Shown: in pieces, positions 10,441-22,374 of the stretch
Layout of the letters: every line of letters starts with the position of its first letter
Position numbering within the stretch: the first letter of the stretch is position 1
Source: Jaapia argillacea MUCL 33604
Taxonomy: Eukaryota > Basidiomycota > Agaricomycetes > Jaapiales > Jaapiaceae
Reading direction: 5' to 3'
Assembly: GCA_000697665.1 (NCBI GenBank)
Contig: KL197743.1
Coordinates: 168,315 to 232,314 of the forward strand
DNA: 64,000 nt
The notes under the pieces: model-generated
Databases searched by the model: none
What the model was told of the DNA's origin: nothing
Seen by the model: the letters and a program-made list of their open reading frames with translations, nothing else
Program-made: the position numbers and the translations under genes

Positions 10441-13060
10441 GGCTGACGGTAAGTCCAAAAAATCCGACTCTGAGCACAAAATTTCCTAATCCACTGATTT
10501 TCGATTATCAGCTCTTTCCAGCACCCCCACCCACACAACCACACTGCCTCTCACCTCTCCCAACCATTAGGGTGCCACTCCACTATGCCCTCTCGCGGGC
10601 CGAGCAGCCACGACCCAATGGCCAACCACTCCATCCCCTTCACACACGATCCACTTAGGCTGCATCCGTGGCAGCACGGACAGTCTCTTTTCAGTCCTAT
10701 ACGACCGAAGCGACTCGAAGCGATGCTATCACGTCCACGCATGGGTTTCACCCACTCCACCAACTCAAAATCGGCCCGAACCCCTTCGAGACGACGCGAT
10801 GCTGGCCTCGCAAATGATCAAAAACTGCAACAAACACATGGAAAACCCATAGGCAGATCGAGCGAAGCATCCACTTCGATCGGCTCGTATCCATTCATTC
10901 CCATCCGCTCCCTACCCTCTCCCACCTTCTATCCGTCGTGACCACCCTAAATGTGATCACAGCAGGTTATTTCCAGCTATATACGACCACCCACCCCGTG
11001 CGAACCGGTACCCTCACTGAGGATGCCGGATTCATTCGCATTTTTGACTTTGCGCGCCGTACCTGACTCCACTCGCACTCGCACTCGCATGCCAACCTCC
11101 TCGCTCTCGCTCAACACAAGATATATCCATCGGACGGATGTAATTGAGGGTCAAGGGCGGTTTCAAGAGGAGCATCAGGGTACCAAGTAAGTCAAAAAAT
11201 CGACTCTAACTATTATATTCACTGATTCCCCTCTTTTTTCGCTTGCAGGTCTTTCTACCAACCACACTGCCTCAACCCCACCCTCCCTGACCATGCCGGT
11301 GTTTTGCGAAGCACATCTGCTCCCCACCCACCCATTCGAACAACCAGAAGCCCCCGACCGACCGACTGTCACCCTCCCAATCGCTCTTGTAGCGACTGTG
11401 ATGGGTTATGTACTACTATCTGTGACCCCACACCCCTTATGCAAACCGGAGCCCTCACTGAGGGCGCCGGTTTTGCTTGTGTTTTTGACTCTGCGCCCCA
11501 CCACCCAATTCTACCCCTCCTTGCCTCAAACCTCCTCGCGTTCGTCCAAATCGGTACACGCTCACTATTAGGATATAGAGAAGAGTCAAGAGGGCTCACA
11601 GGATGAGTCTACGGCCCCAGGTAAGCAAAAAATTCGATTCCAAATATTATATTCACTAATTCGCTTTTTTCTCTTTCAGGCCTTTCTACCAACACACCAC
11701 CTCATCCCCACCTCCCCTGTTCTATCCACCACACTGCAAGGCAGTCCTGTCGCCCACCAGCCCCCTCGAAACACCCAAAGCCACCCCTACCAACCTCTCC
11801 ACCTCCCTCCCTCAAGATCAAGTCAGGCTGCCTCCACGGTGGTCTGGCTGGTTTCTTTCGGATTTTATATCACTCTTTGGACCCCAAACGACACTACTAG
11901 ATCATCAGCCGAGTCTCGCCCACCCCCACATACCACTTTGACCACACCATCCCCTTCCACCATACCCCTCGGGACATGACAGCGCCGCCCTCGCAGGCGG
12001 TTGATTACCACCACCCACTCTCGGAGGACCGGCAGCAAACCCAGCGAAAATACAACCATCCACATCTCACACGTACTGACGCGCTCTCCGAGCCGTCGGT
12101 TTCGTTCCTATATTTGACTTCGCAAATGTTGACCCCTCCCCTCTGATCTCGCCTGTACCCTCTCGCCCTCGACTTTAATGGAGGGCGTTCAACATAATGA
12201 AGTAGTGGATCCTCAGGAGAGTGGAAGGGCGAGGTTACAGCCTCACGGTAAGTAAAACAAATTGATTCTTCGTTTATGTTTACTTATTCGCCTTTTTGCA
12301 TTTTAGGTCTCTCTTTTAGCTCGACAACCCCACCTCCACCTCTGTCTATCACTCCAGGACCACATAATGCTACCCCACCACCAGCCCACCCATTCGCTGG
12401 GTTCATCTCGATTCGCCAAAGTCCCACTCCTCCCTCCCGCTCACCGATGACCATCAAAATTACCGTAATCGTGATTGTGACTGGTTCTCTCCTCATTCTA
12501 TTACCACCCACAGCTCATACGAACCGGCCATATCAGAGAGTTTCGATTTCGTTCGAATTTTCGACTCGGCGCCCAGCCATCCCATTCCGCCTCTCTTCGC
12601 CTCAATTGTGTTCTCCTTGTCAACACGAAATGTGTTTATCACAGGGACATAGTAAGGGGGATTAGAGTACATGGATCAGCGCCACAAGTAAGTGAGAAAA
12701 TCAATTCTAAATATTATATTGGCTAATTCGCTTATTTTCGCTTTCAGGTATTTCTACCCTCCCCCCCCCTCCTCCCGATGATTCTAATATTCTGCAAGGT
12801 AGCCTCGTCACCCACCCACCCGTTCGCAACATTCGGAACAGCCCACAACCCAACCCAACCCACCACTCCACCTTCCTCTCTGCGTCCTTCAACCATCACA
12901 ATCACGGCAAGAATTCGTGATTAGTTATTTTCTCTCAATTTCGACTAACCACGCCTCATGCAAACCCAACACGCTCATCGAGCTGTTGCTTTTGTTCCAA
13001 TTTTTTCCTTTGCACCCACCGTCCGTGCCTCCCTCCCGATCTCCCCTCAAACCCCCTTGC
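10440..13060 (+). repeat. Tandem array of five intron-bearing exon cassettes
   Basis: Five intron-like segments of 58-63 bp recur at 10449-10511, 11187-11248, 11622-11679, 12248-12306 and 12688-12747. Most share a GTAAGT-like 5' site (one GTAAGC), an A-rich segment with TCGATTC or a variant, TATATTCACTAATTCGC-like branch-region sequence in three or four copies, a T-rich tract and CAG or TAG. Just downstream, four of five begin with a coding-like block reading Gly-Leu/Ile-Ser followed by Pro/Thr-rich sequence. A second shared block, AACCGG...CTCACTGAGG...CCGG...TTTTTGACT, recurs at about 10998, 11439, 12070, 12517 and 12955. Spacing is about 440 bp, with one longer unit. Two units have a hydrophobic stretch at the same place (LPIALVATVMGYVLL at about 11370; ITVIVIVTGSLLILL at about 12457). 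In-frame stops occur, so the array may be a decayed modular gene. Confidence 0.65.
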
Positions 13061-13180
13061 CCATCGTCTGCTGATCAACTGAGGGCTTTGTCTGCGGTTT
13101 GGTACCCCTTCGTGCACATTAGATCGTGTAGCCACCTCTGCAGTGCCCCTCACTATGTTTTTGGCTGATGCGGATTCCTG

Positions 13181-13567
13181 TCAATCCAGCCATACATCTA
13201 CATGTTTACCCTTGTCTCGTAGTTGATGATTCTCGTCTAATCCAATGCCTGTGTGTGCGGGGTCGTAGAAAAAATATTCCTGGCTCTGAAGGAGCCAGGT
13301 CTTGGAACTCTCTAATTCGTACAGATCTTTCAGGAGATTGACCTTAACGCCGATACCTATGTCCGTGATCAGCTGACTGACTGAGGTTGAAATCATCCAA
13401 CTTGATTGGGTCTTGGGATCCGGCTGTATGAACGCCGAAGTCACGGCTCGTATGTCGGTTATTGCCGGGCCAGCTACGGTTGACAATCTGGGGCAATCTC
13501 CGCAAGATTGACCAAGGTCCTTGTTTGCACGACCCCGTCTGTAGACTCGCGACCATCCGTTTGACAA
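13181..13567 (-). CDS. Hypothetical open frame, unrecognised
   Basis: A 128-residue frame immediately downstream of the cassette array and upstream of the 3' end of the DUF6589 gene. Composition is protein-like, with a C-terminal segment EYFFYDPAHTGIGLDE, but there is no recognised domain, signal peptide or membrane segment. A palindromic GGCTC...GAGCC element sits over it near 13280-13300. It could be an exon of a larger decayed gene or fortuitous. Confidence 0.25.
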   Translation of the reverse strand: MSNGWSRVYRRGRANKDLGQSCGDCPRLSTVAGPAITDIRAVTSAFIQPDPKTQSSWMISTSVSQLITDIGIGVKVNLLKDLYELESSKTWLLQSQEYFFYDPAHTGIGLDENHQLRDKGKHVDVWLD

Positions 13568-13863
13568 ATATAGCTCACGTCAAAGGAGACAAAGCGTGAG
13601 CTTGCAAACGGACTGGTATGATTCGGGCCCATTTTGGCAGGGCCCAATCTTTACATCTACACGTGACTTTGACTTATACAGATTTCCTCCTCCTTTTCGA
13701 CGAGCTCTCTTGGGCAGTACCTTCGCATCATACCTTTGCAACTAAGTTGTTAATAGAGATCATTTTGCCTCAGAGAATCAAACATTATGTTAGAAAAGGG
13801 TTTTTCATTTGGGGCCCTCCTTAACCCAGCAACAAGCACGATATCATATACACCCGCATACAA

Positions 13864-16800
13864 CTAGATGGGCTCGTCATCACTGTCATCGTTTGCATCA
13901 ACATGTAAGCCTACCCAACTGTCACCAAGTCCCATATCAGAATCCATCTCAAATGAGACATCACCTTCGTCTGCGCGGGTCAGAGTATCCTCGAAAGGTC
14001 CTGCTTGCAACAGATTCTCGGTCTCGACATCAAATGAATCCCACGCACCCCAGATATCCTGGTCTTCGTCTTCATCATCATCTTCACCCTCATCCTCGCC
14101 CTCGTCCTGACCCTCGCCCTGACCCTCGCCCTGACCCTTGCTCTGATACTCAGGATCATCTCTGGAGAGAACAGGTTCAACACCAGGTGGTTGGCTTTCA
14201 GTTGCTACAGCTGGCTGTGTCGAGACACCATTGAGCCCTGAATGAGGCACAAGAAGACTAGGAGGAGGTGCGGATGAAGCAACGGCAGTGGTCTCGTCTG
14301 GTTCAGGCAGGTAACTTGAACCAATGAGGGGCTTCATGTGGCGGCGAGCTTGAAGGTATTGGAAAGATTTGTTGTACTCGAGAAGGGGTGATGTGTTGCC
14401 ATTGACGAGTGACTCAATGCCGGATGTCATGGCGTCGACAACGGGCTTGTCCAAAGGGTCCTCGAAGGTCTGGCCATCCTTTTTCACGTACACGGCATGG
14501 TCCTTCAGGCTGATCATGAGAATTGGAATGTCGCGGGTGAGGTCCATCGGCTCGTGCTTGGTCCCTTGGTCGTCTCCGAGGAGCGCATGCATCTTGTGTG
14601 CAAGATCACGAAGGAGGGTGATGCAAGGTGCAATCATACCTGCCCACTCCCATGATGCAGCGCTTCCGTGAGCCTTATAAAATACCTGACGAGCCAAAGG
14701 GTTAGCATGGGCAGAACGCCGAAAGGTTACATTGTAACACTTGCCTTGATCCAATAATTGAGATGCTCTTGAACAAGGTCGACCTCAACGAATGAGTTGG
14801 GCTTACCTGTCGGGTTCAACAGCCAATTGTTCATGATGATATCCCTGCAACGAAATCAGCAAATCTTTGAGGAATCACATTGTCAATGACATTACCGAAG
14901 AGGCTTTGGCCAAACATGCTGTAAATTGTGCAGGAGGTGGAGCATCTCGTGTGCGTACTTAGTCCGTCCAGTCCCATGAAACTGTAGAGCCCAAGCCTTT
15001 AGCACAAGAAATACACGACCCAAGTCCCCTGATTTCACTGCATCCGTGAACTCTCAGCTAATCAAGGCATCGCGGTTGAACAACACTGCGTTTTCGAAGA
15101 TCATATCTCCGTTGCCCACAGGCCCGTTACGACGTCTTGCTTCGCGAAGATCGCTAATGACTTGAGTGCTTGAGTACTTGGCAAGGATGGCCTGGGCGTT
15201 GTTGACAAGAGTTTCCCATGTGGCTGACTGAGCGTAGTCGTCGAGTGAGTCCTTCTTGGAGACAAGGAGCAGGCAGTGGAGTATTCGAGAGTAGAGTGAA
15301 ACAAATACGAGGTCGCGACAAGTGCAAAAGGGCGGGAGCGACGTGAGAGTGATGGGGAGGCGATTTAGACATGTGTTATGGAATACAAGTGAACCTGGAT
15401 TGCTAACATTTTGTCGCCCCCAATGTGTTACGACGAACCCATGCATATTAGCGATCTTCGCATGGAAGAGCCCCGGCATCCAAATACCCCATCCAAACCC
15501 AGGATAACCACCCTCTTGACCTGCACGAATATTCACGAGGGCATGCAGTCATGCAATTGATAGTTGATCACCTGCGAATATTTTGGCAGTGTCAAAGGCT
15601 GAGGTACCTGGGGATGTATCGACACCAAGCTCGTCAAAAATTGCTTGAACGACCTTGCTGTTTCCCAAGATAGTTGCTTCCTCGATGTCCATTGCAGGTA
15701 ATGGATGGAGAGGCGTTTTGTGAACTTCGATTTTGTCAAGACTTTTGGGTTGAGACTTATCAAGGTCTTTTGCAAACTTCTTGAACTTTTCGCCACCGTG
15801 TGTTATGATGATTCGCAAGATGGTGTGTTCTTGGCACTTGCAAAAGAAATTATTCTCATCTGGGGTAAGGATAACGTCTTTGAGGCTAAGTGGAGGAGCT
15901 CTATTGAATGACTTGGTGAGGTCGACAGTTTTCATATGTTCAATTGAAGCTTTCCACAATGGCCAGATTGTCGCACAAGTCCCGTTCTCCTGCGAATCTG
16001 ATATTTGAATACTGTGAGCTAAAGTCAAGACCAATGCAGTCCAGAGACTCACCATGACAGCCAATGACCTGTTCTGCACTACGAAACATCATATTGATAT
16101 TATCATAAACATGACCGTTGAGACCTGTTGCTGCCACACTCCAGGCCATATCTTGCATTGAAGCGGAGAGCCGGTGTAAGGTACCAGGCTTTGCCAATGC
16201 CTTCGTCTTTGAAGTCTTCAAAATGGGACGGGAGGTGCTCTGTTGCACAGGAGTTTTGGGTGCCGTTTATGCTCCTGGTGTTGTATCAGGAGGAATAGGT
16301 TCATTCAAGGATGTGTTGGGATGTAATTCGGGTTCAGCAACGGCTGGGATGGAAGGAGGCTGAGTGGGGATGGCCCTCTGGGGGGTAAGAGTTCCTTTGG
16401 TGGTGAGAGTGGAGTACGCTTCAGTGATTCCAAGGTGGGACAAGACTGCGATTGCTTGTCGTTGAGCACCCGACGCGTAGAAATATACAGCGTTGATCTT
16501 CTTCAACGTGTTGTTTGATTGACTGTGCTCGCTCAACAGTTGCACCAATGCCGCCGCTATTGACTGTACAAGATCATGAGCCGTGTTCAGAAAAAATATA
16601 TGATAGGATTCGCTCACCCTTTCCTTCCTGAGCATCCGCGCTGGGGTACCCTCCATGATTTGCCGAGAGGTCGTCGCAAACGACTTTGCGATAGTCATCA
16701 CGACGGAAGCCTTCTCACAAAGATATTTGTAGATCCGCGATAAGTCATTGTCGAGGAAGGATGCAGCATCGATGGGCTTGTTTTGGGTCTGCAAATCCCC

Positions 16801-17592
16801 AGAGGCAGTGATCTTCTGTGCCTCTTGATTGACGACGCTGCAAACATATTTGACTGCCCAATCCTTGACAATCCTCCAACCTGTGGCACTGTTCTCGCTC
16901 GAGATCCACCAGTCCAAAACCTGCTCAACATCTCCTTTACGAATGAAAAACCCAAACCATCGAAGCTCGCGCTGCTGATATTTGGGATCGGAAACATATA
17001 ATATGAGATCTCTGATGGACAGCCTGAAATCCACTAAACACTGGAGAGCCTCCTCACACCCATCTCGCTTTGTCTTCTCTGCTAACTCTTCCACCTGCTG
17101 AGCTGCCTGTTGCTGTCCTTCTGCCTCCTGCAGAGCAATGGCCTGGACTCTCGCAACCTCAGCTGCCTCCTGTCGGGCCATGGTATTCAGCTGAGTGATG
17201 GTGGCCTTTTGTTGACGGCAGGCTGCTTTTTGGCTAGGTGATCCAACAACGGGGCTGCTCCACTCGTGGTCACTGGATGAAGGAAGATCACCCAACAGAG
17301 ATGTCAGGGGTTGAAGAATTGTTGTCTGTGGTTGGCCATTTGAAGGCCCTGAAGGACGAGAAACAGGTGGTGGCGTGAACATCCATCGAATAGGGGTAGG
17401 GGTAATCGGTGTAGTTGGTTCTTCATCTTCAGAGTCTCTGTCTTGCACATGTGCAGCCGTTTGCTTACGTTGTGGGGAGATCGATTCACCTATCAACGGA
17501 ACACACCGATTACACGAGATCAACAAACGCCTCGCGATATCGGGCTTACCAGTCCCTGCAAGACTCAGTCCGAGGTCCGAGAACGTTCGCAT
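13864..17592 (-). pseudogene. DUF6589-family protein gene with three premature stops
   Basis: A six-exon model keeps one frame throughout: 17592-17550, 17489-16618, 16563-16053, 15997-14896, 14844-14745, 14685-13864 (1149 codons plus stop). The introns are 51-60 bp; the last (14744-14686) is GC-AG with consensus AAG|GCAAGT. The central and C-terminal parts match what I know of basidiomycete DUF6589 proteins: SQENGTCATIWPL, GDQLSIA, GWGIWMPGLFHAKIANMHG, FENAVLFNRDALIS, NPTGKPNSFVEVDLVQEHLN, YKAHGSAASWEW. The N-terminal third has a Gln/Ala/Glu-rich coiled coil. The C-terminus is acidic with GEGQ/DEGE repeats. Stops are TAA at 16269-16267, TGA at 15551-15549 and TGA at 15056-15054; homologue context suggests CAA, CGA and CGA originally. 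There are no frameshifts. The biochemical function of the family is unknown. Confidence 0.85.
14088..14150 (-). repeat. 12-bp coding minisatellite in the acidic tail
   Basis: Repeats of CTCGCCCTGACC-like units (plus strand), encoding GEGQ/DEGE on the minus strand of the DUF6589 gene. Length variation here would keep the reading frame. Confidence 0.6.
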
Positions 17593-19265
17593 CGGGATTT
17601 CCGAAGATACTCAAGCCATAGATAAGACGAAATAGGAAGTTCGGAAACGGATCACGGATCGAGGAATACACGCTACAACCACGATCTACGAGAACGAGCT
17701 AACGACACATCGCGAAGTACGTGTCAGATCTGGAGATCTTGTGATGCTGAGGACACTTGGACGTCTTAGATCACAGATTGGATGGTTCTTCAGCAATACG
17801 TCATGATCATCTCTGCGCTGATCCCTCTTGAACACGTTGGATACTAGTGCTTCGGAACCCCTATCGACCCCTTAAACTGATGATCTTCGGGATACCTAAC
17901 GATCCTCGTGCACGATTCAACGCTTTGACACCGGGCTAAAACATCTCATATTTCCTATTCGCTGGAACGATCCGGAACTCCTAGGACTTGCATGCTCGAC
18001 CTCATCCATCCGCATCCTCAATTACATACCGACAAGACGTGCTCACCCAGGCACACTCCATCATCACAGAATCACCCACGGAGTACAAATCAAAAGGGCA
18101 CGTTTGAACTACTCGACGGAATTCACCTCGGAATCTCTCACTTCCGGTGCCACCGGAACGAAATCACCCTGCTCGCGCTAGTACCGATCTCCTTTCCTTT
18201 ACTCAACTGTGTCTGTTCGCGTCCGATATCTTCGCTCGTATCGACTCTTACGCTCGCTATCGACTATTTACGATCTCGGAGACCTTTCATCGGTCACAAT
18301 CTTACGTGGATTCACTCGCACTCGCTCTTCCCAACTCCGTCTCCATCCAACTCGTTCATACTCGCTCATGGGCTTGAAGGCACTCAGATAGCTAGGGCTA
18401 GGGAGAAGAATGTAGGACTTAGATGAATTTCGGTACGACGCACTATCTAGTATATAATCCTGTACTATTTGCTTTGGAATACAAGTTCTTTCTGCCCTAT
18501 TCGCCCTCCCGAGTGATATTCTGTGGTTCTTTCGAGAACGTTTATGACTCCGACGCTCACGACTCTCTGACATTCTCAACGACTAGCTAGTCCTCTTTCT
18601 TAACAACATTCGTGACTCTCGGGATTTCCGAATCACTCTTTACGACGTTTCGTGTGCTTTCTCAACTTATGATTAGTGATTTTCTTTCGTCTCTCTCGAT
18701 TTACTTAAAGTGCTGTTCTTAGTCTGCTTCGCATCGCCATGCTTTCTTAGTGTTCTAGTGAATGTGCTTCTAGTTTCGATTTACGACTTTCTTTCGCTTT
18801 CAGTTTAGAGTACCGATCTCGCAGTAGATTAGATTTCGGACCTGAACACTGATTATCTCCGAACTTGCAGAACCTTCCTGCTCCGCGATCTTGCGTTGAG
18901 CGGTTATCTTATCTCGGATTCGTCCGAACCCTACGATCTCTACTTTGGGTCTGTTTCATTCGTCAACGCTTTCTAAAACAACTGAACTCCCGTTCTTCGA
19001 TTTCTATCTGAAGATGAACCACCTATCTCTCTTGGACCTCACGCACCCCGAGTACCCCACAACATGCAGTGGCAAGTGGAATGGAAGGGCTCGACGAGAA
19101 GGTAGGATTCAATTCTTGGAGGGTAATGAGAGGAATAGAGGGGCTGGATGAAGACATGGTGGTCAGACGAAAAGAAATCCTGGAGTGAGACATTGAAAAA
19201 GACGCATGTGAGACAAGAGCTCTCCTCTAAGTCCACCAACTCCTCGTCCTCGTCCTCTCGTAACT
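17593..19265. promoter_or_regulatory. Shared intergenic region of the divergent DUF6589 and RecQ genes
   Basis: About 1.67 kb separates the two start codons, which point away from each other, so both promoters must lie here. It holds long pyrimidine-rich tracts on the plus strand (near 18180-18360 and 18500-18800) with many TTCG and CTTTC words, and no supported coding region. Several short open frames arise from the pyrimidine-rich sequence and are not called. An ATG at 19014 could give a short upstream frame before the helicase start. Co-regulation of the pair is inference from the head-to-head layout. Confidence 0.5.
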
Positions 19266-22200
19266 ATGCAGCCTGCCACATCCTGCCCACCCACAGGGAC
19301 CCGACAACACCAGAAACACTTGAGAAGACCTCAGGTTGACCCATCGATGAGCAGTACTGGCCAGAAAAACCTTACACACGCAGAGTTGGAAGGCTTAGAA
19401 GGACGTATAAACGAAGCCTTCAGTTACAACTTGAAGGAATTCCAGTTACATGCAGTCAAGGAGCAACTGCTAGGGAAGGATGTGCTCGTACATGCAGGAA
19501 CGGGAAGTGGGAAGACGGCTATAGCAGCGGGACCACATCTTCATTCCAAGAGCAAGGGCAAAGTGACTTTGATTGTATCACCCCTAATCGCCCTGCACGA
19601 CAAGCAGGTAAATCTATTTCGTTACATTAGCATTTATTCAGTCTGATCTTGCACTCTAGGTTGAAACATACCAGACGGAATTCAACTTGACTGCAACGGC
19701 GGTTAACAGCAGCCACAGTGGATGCCAGAAGGAAATCCTCAATGTATGTGATTTGTGTTGGCTTGGATCTCTAACTGACAACCATGCTAGAAAATTGTCA
19801 AGGGGGAATGGCAAATAGTCTTGGTATCCCCTGAGATGCTGCTATCACGCCGATTCATTAGCCACGTCCTTCGCAACACGGAATTTGGAAAACGCATACT
19901 CTCGGTAGTGATTGATGAGGCCCATGTTGTTTCTCACTGGGGGAGCCAATTCCGCAAGAAGTACGGTTCACTCGGAATCCTAAGGGCCTTCCTACCACAG
20001 GGTACCCCCTTCATCGCCGTGTCTGCAACTCTGCCTCCTCGGATTCGAGCTGATGTTCTCACAAAATTGCAGTTCCCGAAAGACCATGTCGTGATTGATG
20101 TGGGGAACGACCGGCCAAACGTTTCAATTGTCGTCCATGCATTCCAGCATCCGATGAACAGTTTCGCTGATCTCGACTTTGTAATTGGCTCTGGCATAAC
20201 AAGTGGCTCCCAAATCAAGAAGACCTTTGTGTACACGGACAGCATCGAGGCAGGTATCCGAATCGTGGATCACCTCAAAGAGATTTTGCCAGTACATTTG
20301 AGGAACCGGGGTCTGATTCGGCCATACAACGCTGTGCAAGGGAAGATATATCGAAAGAAGGCCATGGATGAATTCAAGAGCAGAAACATTTGTGTTCTTG
20401 TTTGTACCGATGCAGCAGGAATGGTATGTAATAGTCTCCATCCAAACACAGGAGCTGACACGACATGGACAGGGATGCAACATCCCAGATATTGATGTTG
20501 TTGTCCAGTGGAAACTACCCTCCTCTGTGTCATCATTTGTCCAGCGTGCTGGCAGTGCTGTTGGTCGAACCATCTGCATATGATGTTGACCTAACAAAAC
20601 CACCAGAGGAAGGGAGGGGGAAGAAGGGGAAAGCAAAGAAGCCGAAGGGGAAGAACCAGAAGGAGAAGAAAAATTACGCAAAGGACCATGGTGTGAAGAG
20701 GGGATCGAGAGGGGGGCAGCATGATGAGATTTGGCTCAAGGAGCAGCCGAAACTGGATCCTATGGCGACCGACGAAGGTTTGTATGTACTTGCGCAGACT
20801 GGAGTATGTCGACGGATGGTTCTGACAGAGATCTTCTCTAATAAAAAGGCTGGTGAGTACCCGAATTCATTGGCAAGTAGCATGGGAACCTTACTCTATT
20901 GCTAGCACCCACGGTGGCATGTTGCGACCTCTGCTCTCTGAGTCTTTTGGATCTAACATGGCTGGGAGTGGGTCCAAAGGCAACTCAAGAGTCTGCCCCC
21001 AAACGAGGAAAGATCAACAGGAATCTGTCAGATCATCTTTGCGACTGGTGGAAAATGGTGTGGACGCGAGACTACGGGGGCGCTTTGTTTGCTCCAACAG
21101 GAATCTTGGCAAATGATGTGCTTGACCTGTTGTCATCAGTCGGACCTATACCAACTATGAAAACATTGTCCAACTTACTTGAAGGGAGGTGGGGCTGGTA
21201 CTCGACATATGGGAAGGAGCTTCACGAATTCCTCCTGACGTTGGATATCCCACCGATGGTGCCACTCCTGAAGAAGTCGCAAGTGGCAAAAGGGACGGCA
21301 GCGGCAGTCGAGAATGCAGACGCTGGAATTGTCGTGGCAGATCATCTTGATGAAGTCACAAACGGCACTGCACAGACCGCGGATGGCGCTGCCGCACTAA
21401 AGCGACGACAAGGAGTAGACCCTGCGATCATGGGTGCAGACTCTGGCCCAGCAAGCCAGGACGCCGTTGCAGCACCTGCTCCAAAGCGCCGCCGTTGGAC
21501 AAGAGGTGATGTTGCACCCAGTAGAGCACATCAGTCCAAAACATCTGAAGTCTCATCAGTCTGCACCCAGACACAATCACAAGTTCAGAATGCGTACCCA
21601 AATCAATGATACATCGTCGAGCCGAGTCACACGGATTTGCTTCACGAAATATCTGAAGTCCCGTCAGTATATGGCCAGACACCAATACAAGTTCAAACTG
21701 CATACCCAAATGAACGGTACATCCCTGTGGCTCAATTCCCCCAATCTACGTGGCCCCTGCCAAGTGTCACTCCTCCATCTCGTGCTCGGACCTTCGAAAA
21801 TCAGGTGGACTGGATGATGCCTGCAACACCAAATCATGGTGCTCACCATCCAGCAGTCTACTCCGATGTTCAGCTGGTGTCGCAGACACATGTTGGGGCA
21901 ACGCAAGTCTCGTACACCTCCCCATATTCTACCCTGTTGTTCACTGTCAGCCCAACCAGCTCGTATCTTCACACCCCGAACTCTGGGACTTTGCAATCCG
22001 CATCATACATCAACGAACCTCAGCCCGCGTATCCACCTAGCCGTCACGGTCTCGCTTACGATGCTACCCCGCCGTTCAATTCATACGCGACCCACTCATA
22101 TCCTCACACTCCCGTCTATCAGCCATCTCCATCCATGTTGCACGACATGCATCTCGACACCCAATATCACTGCGGTCTTGGCGGCCTCGCATATGACGAA

Positions 22201-22374
22201 ACTGGGGGATACCACCCTCAACCTACAGCAACATTCAGCCTCCAACAATATCTCACAAATAACACATACCTATCTGCGGTAAACCCACCAAATACTCCCT
22301 CAAACCCTGGACAATATCAGACCCAACACGAGCCGGTACAACATGGAAGCTATCCTCCCAGATGGAGTAGGTAG
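19266..22374 (+). pseudogene. RecQ-like DNA helicase gene, broken at motif VI
   Basis: Five-exon model: 19266-19607, 19660-19743, 19791-20423, 20473-20852, 20906-22374; introns of 47-53 bp, all GT-AG. An ATP-dependent 3'-5' helicase is indicated by motif I AGTGSGKTA, motif II VIDEAHVVSHWG (DEAH), motif III FIAVSATLPP and motif V CTDAAGMGCNIPDID. Motif VI, expected as QRAGR(A/G) plus several residues, is missing: the frame reads FVQRAG and jumps out of frame to LAVLLVEPSAY, consistent with a deletion of roughly 25-30 bases at a GCTGG microhomology near 20555. The downstream C-terminal region has a CCDLC cysteine cluster and a Gln/Tyr/Pro-rich tail. A second lesion is TGA at 21607-21609; a neighbouring internal repeat has Arg at that place. 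Large RecQ-like genes of this type are common in basidiomycetes, often in repeats and subtelomeres. Confidence 0.85.

Noticed and set aside
18268-18579. Arg/Ser-rich frame in the divergent spacer
   Set aside because: It is a by-product of the pyrimidine-rich promoter-like tract; no start context or homology.
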